Source of the DNA: an uncultured Caulobacteraceae bacterium
GTDB taxonomy: Bacteria > Pseudomonadota > Alphaproteobacteria > Caulobacterales > Caulobacteraceae
NCBI GenBank assembly: GCA_937890965.1
Contig: CALAEG010000183.1
Location: 1 to 33,507 of the forward strand
DNA length: 33,507 nt
Direction: 5' to 3'
This document shows, in pieces, positions 16,223 through 23,186 of the stretch; position 1 is the first letter of the stretch; every line of letters starts with the position of its first letter. The notes under the pieces were generated by a model that was given only the letters and a program-made list of their open reading frames with translations, did no database searches and was not told where the DNA came from. The translations under genes and the position numbers were made by a program.

Positions 16223-17449
16223 ATGGCCGACGCCGCCCCGCCGCCCGCGACCTCGCTGTTGAAGGAGCGGGACTACATCCTTTTCTGGGCCTGCCGATTC
16301 GCCGGCAATCTCGCCGTCTCCATCGAAAGCGTCGCGCTCGGCTGGCAGATCTACGCGCTCGCCCGGCGCAGCCTGGATGTTGAGCACTCGGCCTTCCTGG
16401 TCGGCATGGTCGGCCTGGCGGCGTTCGCGCCGCTCTTCCTGCTCGCCCTGCCGGCGGGCGAGACGGCCGATCGGCACAATCGCAAGCTCATCCTCAGGCT
16501 CTGCTTCGTGGCCGAGGCGATTGTGGCGGCAAGCCTCGCCCTGGTCAGCCACCTGCACCTGGCCAGCACGACGCTGTTCTTTGGCGCATCGCGGGCCTAC
16601 ATGCAGCCGGCCAATACCGCGCTTGGGCCAACCCTGGTGCCGCGCGAGCTACTGTCCCGCTCCATCGCCTGGAACTCCCTGGCCGGACAGACCGCCGGCA
16701 TCGTCGGGCCGGCGCTTGGCGGCATCCTGGTCAGCCTGTCGCCCACCCTCGCCTACGGGACTTCGGCGGCGCTCTTCATCGTCTCGGCGTTCGCCACCTT
16801 CGCGATACGCAAAAGCGCCCCGCCGGTCGTGCATACGGCCTCGCGCATCACGCTGATCAAGGAGGGGCTGGTCTATGTCTGGGAGAACAAGATCGTCTTC
16901 GGCGCCATCTCGCTCGACCTGTTCGCGGTTCTGCTAGGCGGAGCCACGGCGCTGCTGCCGGTGTTCGCGCGCGATGTGCTGCACGTCGGGCCCGCCGGCT
17001 TCGGCATCCTGCGCACCGGACCGGCCATCGGCGCCGCGGCGGTGGCGCTGACCCTGGCCAGCCGCCCGATCCGCCATCGCGCCGGGCTGACCATGTTCGC
17101 CGGCGTGGCGGTGTTCGGCCTGGCGACCATCGTTTTCGCCCTGTCGCGGTCGCTCTGGCTGTCGGTCGCGGCTCTTGCGGTGCTGGGCGGCGCGGACATG
17201 CTGTCGGTCTTCGTGCGCCAGACCCTGGTCCAACTGGTCACCCCCGACCCCATGCGCGGACGGGTGGCGGCGGTCTCCACCCTGTTCATCTCCGCCTCCA
17301 ACGAACTGGGCGAATTCGAGAGCGGCGTCGTGGCCAGATTCCTCGGACCGGTGGGCGCGGCCATCTTCGGCGGCGTCGGCGCATTGATCGTCACCGGGGT
17401 TTGGGCGAAACTCTTTCCGGCCTTGCGCAAGGCCGACCGGCTCGCCTAG
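16223..17449 (+). CDS. MFS transporter (EntS-like, MFS_3 family)
   Basis: This 408-residue membrane protein has 10-12 hydrophobic segments and the major-facilitator signature GETADRHNRKLIL between TM2 and TM3. It resembles the EntS/MFS_3 exporters, which export siderophores or act as multidrug efflux pumps (LPAGETADRHNRK, SRAYMQPANTALGPTLVPRELL). The cargo is unknown and no siderophore genes are nearby. It is likely alone or followed by the dehydrogenase gene 38 bases later. An 18-base palindrome lies in its last codons (17418-17435). Confidence 0.88.
   Translation: MADAAPPPATSLLKERDYILFWACRFAGNLAVSIESVALGWQIYALARRSLDVEHSAFLVGMVGLAAFAPLFLLALPAGETADRHNRKLILRLCFVAEAIVAASLALVSHLHLASTTLFFGASRAYMQPANTALGPTLVPRELLSRSIAWNSLAGQTAGIVGPALGGILVSLSPTLAYGTSAALFIVSAFATFAIRKSAPPVVHTASRITLIKEGLVYVWENKIVFGAISLDLFAVLLGGATALLPVFARDVLHVGPAGFGILRTGPAIGAAAVALTLASRPIRHRAGLTMFAGVAVFGLATIVFALSRSLWLSVAALAVLGGADMLSVFVRQTLVQLVTPDPMRGRVAAVSTLFISASNELGEFESGVVARFLGPVGAAIFGGVGALIVTGVWAKLFPALRKADRLA
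17418..17435. repeat. 18-bp perfect palindrome at the end of the MFS gene
   Basis: CGGCCTTGCGCAAGGCCG is identical to its reverse complement. It lies in the last codons of the transporter and ends 52 bases before the start of the dehydrogenase gene at 17488, a position that would suit an operator. It is also coding DNA in a GC-rich genome, where such a palindrome can arise by chance in a window this size. Confidence 0.35.
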
Positions 17450-17487
17450 GCCGTCGGCGAAATTCAATTCATTTAGGGAGATAGATC

Positions 17488-18417
17488 ATGGGAATATTGA
17501 ACGGGAAGGTGGTTTTGGTCACCGGCGGCGGTAACGGCATTGGCCGCGATTGCGCGCTGATCGCGGCCAAGGAAGGCGCCAAGGTGCTGGTCAACGACCT
17601 GGGCGGCAGCTTGGCGGGCGGCGACGAAGGCTCGGCGGGTCCGGCCGAAATGGTGGCGCAGGAAATCCGCGCCGCCGGCGGCGAGGCCGCCTCCAATTCC
17701 GAGAGCGTCACCTCGCTGAAGGCGGTCGAGGGCATGGTGAAACAAGCGCTGGACACGTTCGGCGGCCTGCACGCGGTGATCAATCCCGCCGGCATCCTGC
17801 GCGACGGCATGTTCCACAAGATGAGCGAAGAGGACTGGGACAAGGTCATCGATGTCCATCTGCGCGGCTCGTTCAACGTGGCGCGGGCGACCATCGAGCA
17901 TTTCCGCGAGCAGAACGACGGCGCCTACGTCTTCTACACCTCGACCTCGGGCCTGTTCGGCAATGTCGGCCAGACCAATTACGGCGCGGCCAAGATGGGC
18001 ATTGTCGGCCTGTCGCGGATCATCGCCATGGAAGGCGCGCGCAACAATGTCCGCGCCAACGCGCTCGCCCCCGTGGCCTGGACGCGCATGACCCAGTCGG
18101 TGCCGGTGAAGGACGAGGCCGCCGCGGCGCGCCGTCAGACCATGGCGGAATCCATCCGCCCCGATCAGCCGGCCAAGCTCTCGGTGGCGCTGATCTCGGA
18201 CGCCGCCAAAAACGTCTCCGGCCAGATCTTCGGGGCCAGCGGCGACAACCTGATCCTCTACAGCCAGCCGCGCCCGATCGTGAACCTGAACAAGGCGGAA
18301 GGCTGGACCCCGGAAACCATCCTGTCGGAAGCCTTCCCGCAGATGCAGGACAAGTTCTACCCGCTGATGCGCGCGCCCCTGCAGCCGCAACCAGCGGCGG
18401 AACCGGCCAAGGCCTAG
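17488..18417 (+). CDS. Short-chain dehydrogenase, MFE-2-like 3-hydroxyacyl-CoA dehydrogenase type
   Basis: This 309-residue SDR oxidoreductase has the cofactor motif TGGGNGIG (12-19) and the NDLGG segment after beta2 (36-40) seen in the dehydrogenase part of peroxisomal multifunctional enzyme 2. The catalytic residues are Ser152, Tyr165 and Lys169 (GQTNYGAAK). The usual NNAG motif reads NPAG (99-102), followed by the typical ILRD. Relatives act on 3-hydroxyacyl-CoA or steroid side chains, so a role in lipid breakdown is a fair inference. An AGGGAG Shine-Dalgarno lies upstream in an unusually AT-rich patch (17460-17478). The Pro/Ala-rich tail is variable. A strong terminator hairpin follows at 18462-18487. 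Confidence 0.88.
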   Translation: MGILNGKVVLVTGGGNGIGRDCALIAAKEGAKVLVNDLGGSLAGGDEGSAGPAEMVAQEIRAAGGEAASNSESVTSLKAVEGMVKQALDTFGGLHAVINPAGILRDGMFHKMSEEDWDKVIDVHLRGSFNVARATIEHFREQNDGAYVFYTSTSGLFGNVGQTNYGAAKMGIVGLSRIIAMEGARNNVRANALAPVAWTRMTQSVPVKDEAAAARRQTMAESIRPDQPAKLSVALISDAAKNVSGQIFGASGDNLILYSQPRPIVNLNKAEGWTPETILSEAFPQMQDKFYPLMRAPLQPQPAAEPAKA

Positions 18418-19019
18418 CGCGCCAGCCAGGCCTCCCGGGTCATTTCCCAGTAGAGCGAACGGCGTACGGCCCCATCGGGCCGTACGCTTTCGCGCTCGCC
18501 CATACGCACGAAGCCGGCGGCGTCGATCAGCCTGGCGGAGCGGACATTGTCCAAGGCGGCGGTCAGGCCGATCAGGCGCACGCCCAGGCTCTCGAACATC
18601 CAGCCGAAGCTGCGCAGGGCGCCGGCGCCGCCCTGGCCGCGGCCCTGTCGGTCGGCGCGCGTGGCCCCGGCCAGTTCGGCGGCGCTGCGTTCCGGCCAGA
18701 CGCTGAACTTGGCGTAGCTGATCAGGTCGCCGTCGGCGTCGCGGGTGAGGACGAGCAGGCCGTCGCCACGGTCGCGCTCGGCCTCGCAGGCGACGATCCA
18801 GGCGTGGATGTTTTCCGCCGTGATCGGGCGCGGCAGGTCGTAGATCGGGTCGGAGACAGCCGGATCGCGCAGCAGCTCCGCGAGCGCCTCGGCGTCCCCC
18901 GGTCCAGCCAGCGCCCGGCCTTCGCCAAGGGCCGCGAGGTCCGGATCGCGCACAGCGGCGCGGATGGCGGCCGCCTCCGCCGCCGTCGCCTCAAGGACGG
19001 TTTTAGGCGGCGCGCTCAT
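18414..19019 (-). CDS. GNAT family N-acetyltransferase (RimJ/RimL-like)
   Basis: This 201-residue protein has an acetyltransferase C-terminal half: the acetyl-CoA loop DRQGRGQGGAGAL, then LIGLTAALDNVRSARLIDAAGFVRMGE, typical of RimJ/RimL-type enzymes. The frame is open further upstream to 19529, but the ATG at 19019 fits the family and overlaps the stop of the upstream acetyltransferase gene (ATGA, 19016-19019). Its stop overlaps that of the convergent dehydrogenase in CTAG (18414-18417). Near its 3' end the coding sequence contains the convergent gene's terminator hairpin, read here as Val-Arg-Pro-Asp-Gly-Ala-Val-Arg. The acceptor is unknown. Confidence 0.78.
   Translation of the reverse strand: MSAPPKTVLEATAAEAAAIRAAVRDPDLAALGEGRALAGPGDAEALAELLRDPAVSDPIYDLPRPITAENIHAWIVACEAERDRGDGLLVLTRDADGDLISYAKFSVWPERSAAELAGATRADRQGRGQGGAGALRSFGWMFESLGVRLIGLTAALDNVRSARLIDAAGFVRMGERESVRPDGAVRRSLYWEMTREAWLAR
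18462..18490 (+). terminator. Intrinsic terminator of the 17488-18417 dehydrogenase gene, inside a convergent gene
   Basis: GCGTACGGCCC (18462-18472) and GGGCCGTACGC (18477-18487) form a perfect 11-bp stem with a 4-base loop, followed by TTT. It begins 44 bases after the dehydrogenase stop. In the other direction the same bases are coding sequence of the acetyltransferase. On the minus strand the hairpin is followed by CGTTCGC, so it should stop mainly plus-strand transcription. Confidence 0.7.
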
Positions 19020-19495
19020 GGGCCGGCCAGGCTGGCCAGCGCCTCGCCAGACAGGCGGCGGGTGATCCATTCCGACTTCGCCGTCGCGCCCAGCGCGTCG
19101 TAGAAGTTGATCGCCAGCGTGTTCCAGTCGAGCACCGCCCACTCCAATCGCGCCAGCCCTTCGTCGCGGCAGCGCTCGGCGAGGCGGCGTAGCAGCGCCA
19201 GTCCGGCGCCGCGTCCGCGCGTCTCGGCCCGCACGAACAGATCTTCCAGATAGAGGCCGTGCCGGCCCTCGAAGGTGGAGACGCTGTAGAACCAGAGCGC
19301 GAAGCCCACGGCCTCGCCGTCCAGCTCGGCGATGTCGCAGAAGGCCCGCGGCGACGGGCCGAACAGGATGGCGGCGATGTCGGCCTGGCTGGCCTTCACC
19401 TCGTGCGCCAGCTTTTCGTACGCGGCCAGTTCGCCGATCAGGGCGAAGATCAGGGACGCGTCGGCGGGCGTTGCGGGACGGATGACGGCGGTCAT
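19016..19495 (-). CDS. GNAT acetyltransferase, SSAT2/thialysine N-acetyltransferase-like
   Basis: The 159-residue protein closely follows the spermidine/thialysine acetyltransferase layout: IRPATPADASLIFALIGELAAYEKL at the N-terminus, the FYSVSTFEGRHGLYLEDLFV core, the acetyl-CoA loop RAETRGRGAGLALL, and LEWAVLDWNTLAINFYDALGA. Family members acetylate small amines such as thialysine or diamines. It is coupled by ATGA to the second acetyltransferase downstream. Start by homology at the ATG at 19495. Confidence 0.86.
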   Translation of the reverse strand: MTAVIRPATPADASLIFALIGELAAYEKLAHEVKASQADIAAILFGPSPRAFCDIAELDGEAVGFALWFYSVSTFEGRHGLYLEDLFVRAETRGRGAGLALLRRLAERCRDEGLARLEWAVLDWNTLAINFYDALGATAKSEWITRRLSGEALASLAGP

Positions 19496-19534
19496 AGGCC
19501 GACCCTGCCAGCCGGGCGCGCCGCGTCAACCGCT

Positions 19535-20128
19535 TTAGTCGAGCCCCCGGCTTGAAAGCTCTTCCTTCAATTGCGCGTTCGAGCCGAACTGGATGGCGTC
19601 CCAGCCGAGGCTTTGCGCCAGAGCGATATTGGCCGCGGAATCATCGATGAAGAGGATGGCGGCTGGATCGACCCCCAGCCGCCTGGCGACGGCGACAAAG
19701 GCGGCGGGTCCTGCCTTGCTCAGGCCAAGCTCGGCCGACCAGAACATCGGATCGAGCACGGCTCCGGGCGGGAAGAGCTCGCCGACGAAGGCCGGATTGT
19801 CGCTGAATCCGCCCACCGTGACGCGCCTCCGCAGCTGCGCGACCAGGGCCCAGAGCGGCGCATTGGGCGGCTCGAAGGCGCTCAGGATCAGGGCTCGCGT
19901 CTTGGCCGTCGAGACGAGTCTGCCGGCCACATCGGACAGGGCCGCCGCGACTTCGGTCTCGCTGGCCTGGCCGCGGTCGAGGCGGGCGTGGATATCGGAA
20001 TCCATGAACCGGCGCGCCGCGTCGGGCGCGATGCCGAGCTCCCGGGAGATGACGCCGACCCGCCGCTCCCGGTCGAAGGGCAGCAGCACCCCGCCCAGGT
20101 CGAAGAGGATGATCTCAGTCGCCGCCAC
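19535..20128 (-). CDS. HAD-IA family hydrolase
   Basis: This 197-residue haloacid-dehalogenase-superfamily protein has motif I as FDLGGVL (nucleophile Asp10; the second acidic residue is replaced by Gly, as in YihX-type glucose-1-phosphatase-like members). It has a small helical cap (about 20-75), a motif III lysine in ELGLSKAGP, and motif IV in LFIDDSAANI. It probably acts on a small phosphorylated metabolite; the substrate is unknown. It sits 7 bases after the dehydrogenase gene at 20136-20996 and so ends the metallo-hydrolase/dehydrogenase chain. Confidence 0.85.
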   Translation of the reverse strand: MAATEIILFDLGGVLLPFDRERRVGVISRELGIAPDAARRFMDSDIHARLDRGQASETEVAAALSDVAGRLVSTAKTRALILSAFEPPNAPLWALVAQLRRRVTVGGFSDNPAFVGELFPPGAVLDPMFWSAELGLSKAGPAAFVAVARRLGVDPAAILFIDDSAANIALAQSLGWDAIQFGSNAQLKEELSSRGLD

Positions 20129-20135
20129 CGGGCGC

Positions 20136-20996
20136 TCAGCCTCCGATGACGACGCCTGGCGGTGGGACGCTGTCGGCGGGCACGAAGAAGTCGGCCATCA
20201 GCGGCGTGTTGGGATCGACGCGGTATTTCTGGAAGTCCCGCTCGCCCTCGGCATAGAGGAAGCTGTCGTCGATCAGGAAGTTGCCGCTGAAGCTCTTGGC
20301 CGGCTTTTCGAAGATGGCGTGGGCCGCATCGCCCATGATCTCGACGGTGCGGCAGGCCTTCATGCCATCGTCGCCGGCCAGCGCGAACCTGATGGCGGCG
20401 GTGGCGATGCCGGTGCGCGGCCACAGCGCGTTGAAGGCGATGCCGTCGGCCTTGTACTCCTCGGCCATGCCCAGCACACACATCGACATGCCGAACTTGG
20501 CCATTGAATAGGCGACATGGCCGGCGAACCAGCGCGGCGCCATGTCGAGCGGCGGCGACAGCATCAGCACGTGCGGGTTGGCCGCCCGCTTCAGGTGCGG
20601 GATGCAGGCCTTGGAGGTCAGGAAGGTCCCGCGCGCATTGATCTGGTTCATCAGGTCGTAGCGCTTCATATCCGTCGCCTCGGTGCCGGTCAGGCTGATG
20701 GCCGAGGCGTTGTTGACGCAGATGTCGATGCCGCCGAACTTGGCCGCCGCCTGCTCCACCGCCTCGAGCACATTGGCGTCGTCGCGCACGTCGACGATCA
20801 GCGGCAGGGCGTGGCCGCCGGCCTTCTCGATCTCCTCGGCGGCCGTATAGATGGTGCCGGGCAGGTGCTTGTGCGGCTCGGCGGTCTTGGCGGCGATGGC
20901 GATATTGGCCCCGTCGCGGGCGGCGCGCAGCGCGATGGCCAGGCCGATGCCGCGGCTGGCGCCGGTGACGAAGAGGGTCTTGCCTGAAAGGCTCAT
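20136..20996 (-). CDS. Short-chain dehydrogenase, HSDL2-like
   Basis: This 286-residue SDR enzyme has the cofactor motif TGASRGIG (11-18), NNAS (95-98), and Ser147, Tyr163 and Lys167 as catalytic residues (LSPPL...AYSMAKFGMS). The MNQINARGTFLTSKACIPHLK and VLGMAEEYK segments match the hydroxysteroid-dehydrogenase-like 2 branch. Members are linked to fatty-acid or lipid metabolism, with substrates poorly known. The frame stays open far upstream, but the ATG at 20996 fits the family and overlaps the previous stop (ATGA, 20993-20996). Confidence 0.9.
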   Translation of the reverse strand: MSLSGKTLFVTGASRGIGLAIALRAARDGANIAIAAKTAEPHKHLPGTIYTAAEEIEKAGGHALPLIVDVRDDANVLEAVEQAAAKFGGIDICVNNASAISLTGTEATDMKRYDLMNQINARGTFLTSKACIPHLKRAANPHVLMLSPPLDMAPRWFAGHVAYSMAKFGMSMCVLGMAEEYKADGIAFNALWPRTGIATAAIRFALAGDDGMKACRTVEIMGDAAHAIFEKPAKSFSGNFLIDDSFLYAEGERDFQKYRVDPNTPLMADFFVPADSVPPPGVVIGG

Positions 20997-21967
20997 AGGT
21001 CGGCTCCCGTGGTCTTGACGGACAGGTCCCAGAGCCGCTCGGCGGCTTCCGGGTCGAGCGCGTGGGGCATGACGCCGTGCACCGGGTCGTCTTGGCTCCA
21101 GGCCGCGGCTTGCGCGCAATCTTCCAGATAGAGGCCGCCGATGCCCTCCAGTTCCGGCGCAAGCGCGGCCCAGACGCTGGTCGCGGCGCCCTGCTCGGTC
21201 GACTTGAAGCGGTCGTTGATCTTGCCTTGCTCGTCCATCCAGCCGAAGGCGATCATCTCCTCGCGCGGCAGGTGGCGCTGCAGCGGGGTCATGATGCCGC
21301 CGGGCATGACCGCGTTGGCGGTGACGCCGCGCCCGGCGAAGCGGCGGTTGAAGCCGACCGCGAACAGCGAATTGGCGGTCTTCGACTGGCCGTAGGATTC
21401 CCACTTGTCGTAGGGCCGCGCGCGGTAGTGCGGGTCGTCCCAGTTGATGCCCGACCGGCGGTGGCCGATCGAGCTCAGCTCCACCAGCCGGGCGCTGCGC
21501 CCGGCCTTGGCCGCCTTGGCCATGGCTGGCGCCATCAGCGTGCTCAGGGTGTAGTGGCCGAAGTGGTTGGTGCCGATCTGCATCTCCAGCCCGTCGTCCG
21601 TATAGGACTGCAGACAGGCCATGACTCCGGCATTGTTGATCAGGATGTCGACCGGCGCCCCGCCCCACTCGTCGACGAAGCCGCGTACGGAGGCCTGGTT
21701 GGACAGGTCGAGCCGACGGACGTTCGCCTTCGGCCCCTTGGCGGTGCGGTTGATCTCCGCCGCGACGGTTTCGCCGGCCTCCAGGTTGCGGACGGCCAGG
21801 GTGACCTCGGCGCCAGCCTCGGCGAGCGCGCGGGCGGTCTCGACCCCAATGCCGGTCGCCGCGCCGGTGACGATGGCGCGTCGGCCGCCGAGATCATGGC
21901 CGGCGGCGACCTCGCGGGCGGTGGATTTGGCGCCAAAGGCCGATGTGATGCGTGTGTCTGTGCTCAT
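20993..21967 (-). CDS. Short-chain dehydrogenase, retinol-dehydrogenase/WWOX-like
   Basis: This 324-residue SDR has the cofactor motif TGAATGIG (34-41), NNAG (111-114), the NHFGHYTL signature, Ser166 region (LSSIGHR), Tyr192 and Lys196 (YGQSKTAN). It resembles the retinol-dehydrogenase-like SDR subfamily that reduces or oxidises lipophilic alcohols and aldehydes; the real substrate is not known. It is coupled by ATGA at both ends: downstream to the HSDL2-like gene and upstream to the metallo-hydrolase gene (21964-21967). Confidence 0.9.
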   Translation of the reverse strand: MSTDTRITSAFGAKSTAREVAAGHDLGGRRAIVTGAATGIGVETARALAEAGAEVTLAVRNLEAGETVAAEINRTAKGPKANVRRLDLSNQASVRGFVDEWGGAPVDILINNAGVMACLQSYTDDGLEMQIGTNHFGHYTLSTLMAPAMAKAAKAGRSARLVELSSIGHRRSGINWDDPHYRARPYDKWESYGQSKTANSLFAVGFNRRFAGRGVTANAVMPGGIMTPLQRHLPREEMIAFGWMDEQGKINDRFKSTEQGAATSVWAALAPELEGIGGLYLEDCAQAAAWSQDDPVHGVMPHALDPEAAERLWDLSVKTTGADL

Positions 21968-23043
21968 GCCCGACCATACCAGATGACGCCGGCTTCGTCC
22001 GGGACGGCCTTGGCCAGGCCGCGAACGAGCAGGCAGTTGAGATGCGCCAGGGCCTCGCCCGTGGCCATGCCCAGCAGTTCCGGCCCGATCGAGCGGGCGA
22101 AAAGCGCGCCGAAGATGTCGATAGAGCGCCTTGGCTCGGCCAGGGTGCGCATCAGCCGCTCAAGGCCGCGCTCGTGGCCGCGGATCAGGTGGTCGAGCCG
22201 GGCGTGCAGGCCGAGAAAGGGGTCATTGTGCGCCGGCAGCACCAGCACTTCGTCGGGCACGATGGTCTTGATGCGGGCGAGCGAGGTCAGCCATTCGCTC
22301 AAGGGATCGCCGTCGGGCTCGGTCGGGAAGACCGAGACATTGGACGAGATGCGCGGCAGCACCTGGTCGCCGGAGATCATCAGCTTCAGCTCGGGTTGCC
22401 ACAAGCAGGCGTGCTCCGGCGAATGGCCCGCGCCCACCACCACCCGCCAGCCGTGGTCGCCGATCTGGACGACCTCGCCGTCGGTCATGCGCCGGTAGCT
22501 GTCGGGCAGTTGATGGATATGCCGGCCGAAGCCCCCGAAGCGGGCCTTGTAGTTGTCGATCGCTTCGTCGTCCCAGCCGGCGCCGTGATAGAAGCGGATG
22601 GCGTCCTCGGGGGCCTCGCGGCCGGTGTCTTCCACCAGCATGCGGCATTGCAGATATTCCAGCCGGGTCATCCACAGCCGGCAATCGAACTTGCGCGTCA
22701 GCCAGCCGGCCATGCCGATATGGTCCGGATGCAGGTGGGTGACCAGGACGCGGGTGATCGGCAGTCCGCCCAAGGGACCCGCCAGCACCTTGCGCCAGGC
22801 CCCGGTGGTGCGCTCGGTCTGCATGCCGGTGTCGACCAGCGCCCAGCCGTCGCCATCCTTCAGCGCCCAGACATTGATGAAGCCGAGCGCGCCGTCGAGC
22901 GGCATGCGCATCCAGAGCACGCCCGGCGCGATCTCCACCGCCTCGCCGAAGGCGGGCGTCTCGGCGAGCGGATAGACCAGCGCCCGTCCATGTCCGCCAG
23001 CCTGGTCGCGCGTCGCCTCGGCCACCCCTTGCCTCCGTCCCAT
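21964..23043 (-). CDS. MBL-fold metallo-hydrolase
   Basis: This 359-residue metallo-beta-lactamase-fold hydrolase has the dinuclear zinc motif THLHPDH (His103, His105, Asp107, His108), a further ligand in GAGHSPEH, the Asp-bearing SGDQVLPRIS segment and a final His in LPAHNDPF. It resembles the glyoxalase-II/LACTB2-like group, whose members hydrolyse thioesters or similar bonds. The frame opens at 23184, but the ATG at 23043 fits the family. As first gene of a coupled chain with two dehydrogenases and a HAD phosphatase, a role in acyl-CoA or lipid catabolism is plausible inference. Confidence 0.88.
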   Translation of the reverse strand: MGRRQGVAEATRDQAGGHGRALVYPLAETPAFGEAVEIAPGVLWMRMPLDGALGFINVWALKDGDGWALVDTGMQTERTTGAWRKVLAGPLGGLPITRVLVTHLHPDHIGMAGWLTRKFDCRLWMTRLEYLQCRMLVEDTGREAPEDAIRFYHGAGWDDEAIDNYKARFGGFGRHIHQLPDSYRRMTDGEVVQIGDHGWRVVVGAGHSPEHACLWQPELKLMISGDQVLPRISSNVSVFPTEPDGDPLSEWLTSLARIKTIVPDEVLVLPAHNDPFLGLHARLDHLIRGHERGLERLMRTLAEPRRSIDIFGALFARSIGPELLGMATGEALAHLNCLLVRGLAKAVPDEAGVIWYGRA

Positions 23044-23123
23044 CCTTAGCCTTTGGCGGCCTAAACCGCGCCAGACGATGCGTCCAGCCGCTTGCCCAGA
23101 TTGCGCCACGCATGGGCGCCAAC

Positions 23124-23152
23124 TTGACCGGGGCGCCGGGCGCGGGTTTAAG
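23124..23152 (+). promoter_or_regulatory. Probable sigma-70-type promoter for the five-repeat exported protein
   Basis: TTGACC (23124-23129) and TTTAAG (23147-23152) are separated by 17 bases, matching the -35 well and the -10 at 4 of 6 positions. Transcription would start near 23159, about 28 bases ahead of the ATG at 23187, with AGGAG (23177-23181) as ribosome binding site. Confidence 0.45.
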
Positions 23153-23186
23153 CTCCGCCTCAAACGAGGAACGTCCAGGAGCAACC

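Noticed and set aside
16021-16383. 120-codon plus-strand frame before and into the MFS gene
   Set aside because: Arg-rich composition, overlap with a clear transporter in another frame, and no ribosome binding site.
20997-21668. Upstream extension of the HSDL2-like dehydrogenase to 510 residues
   Set aside because: The extra part is out of frame with the real dehydrogenase gene at 20993-21967 and reads as Arg-rich nonsense; the ATGA overlap sets the start.
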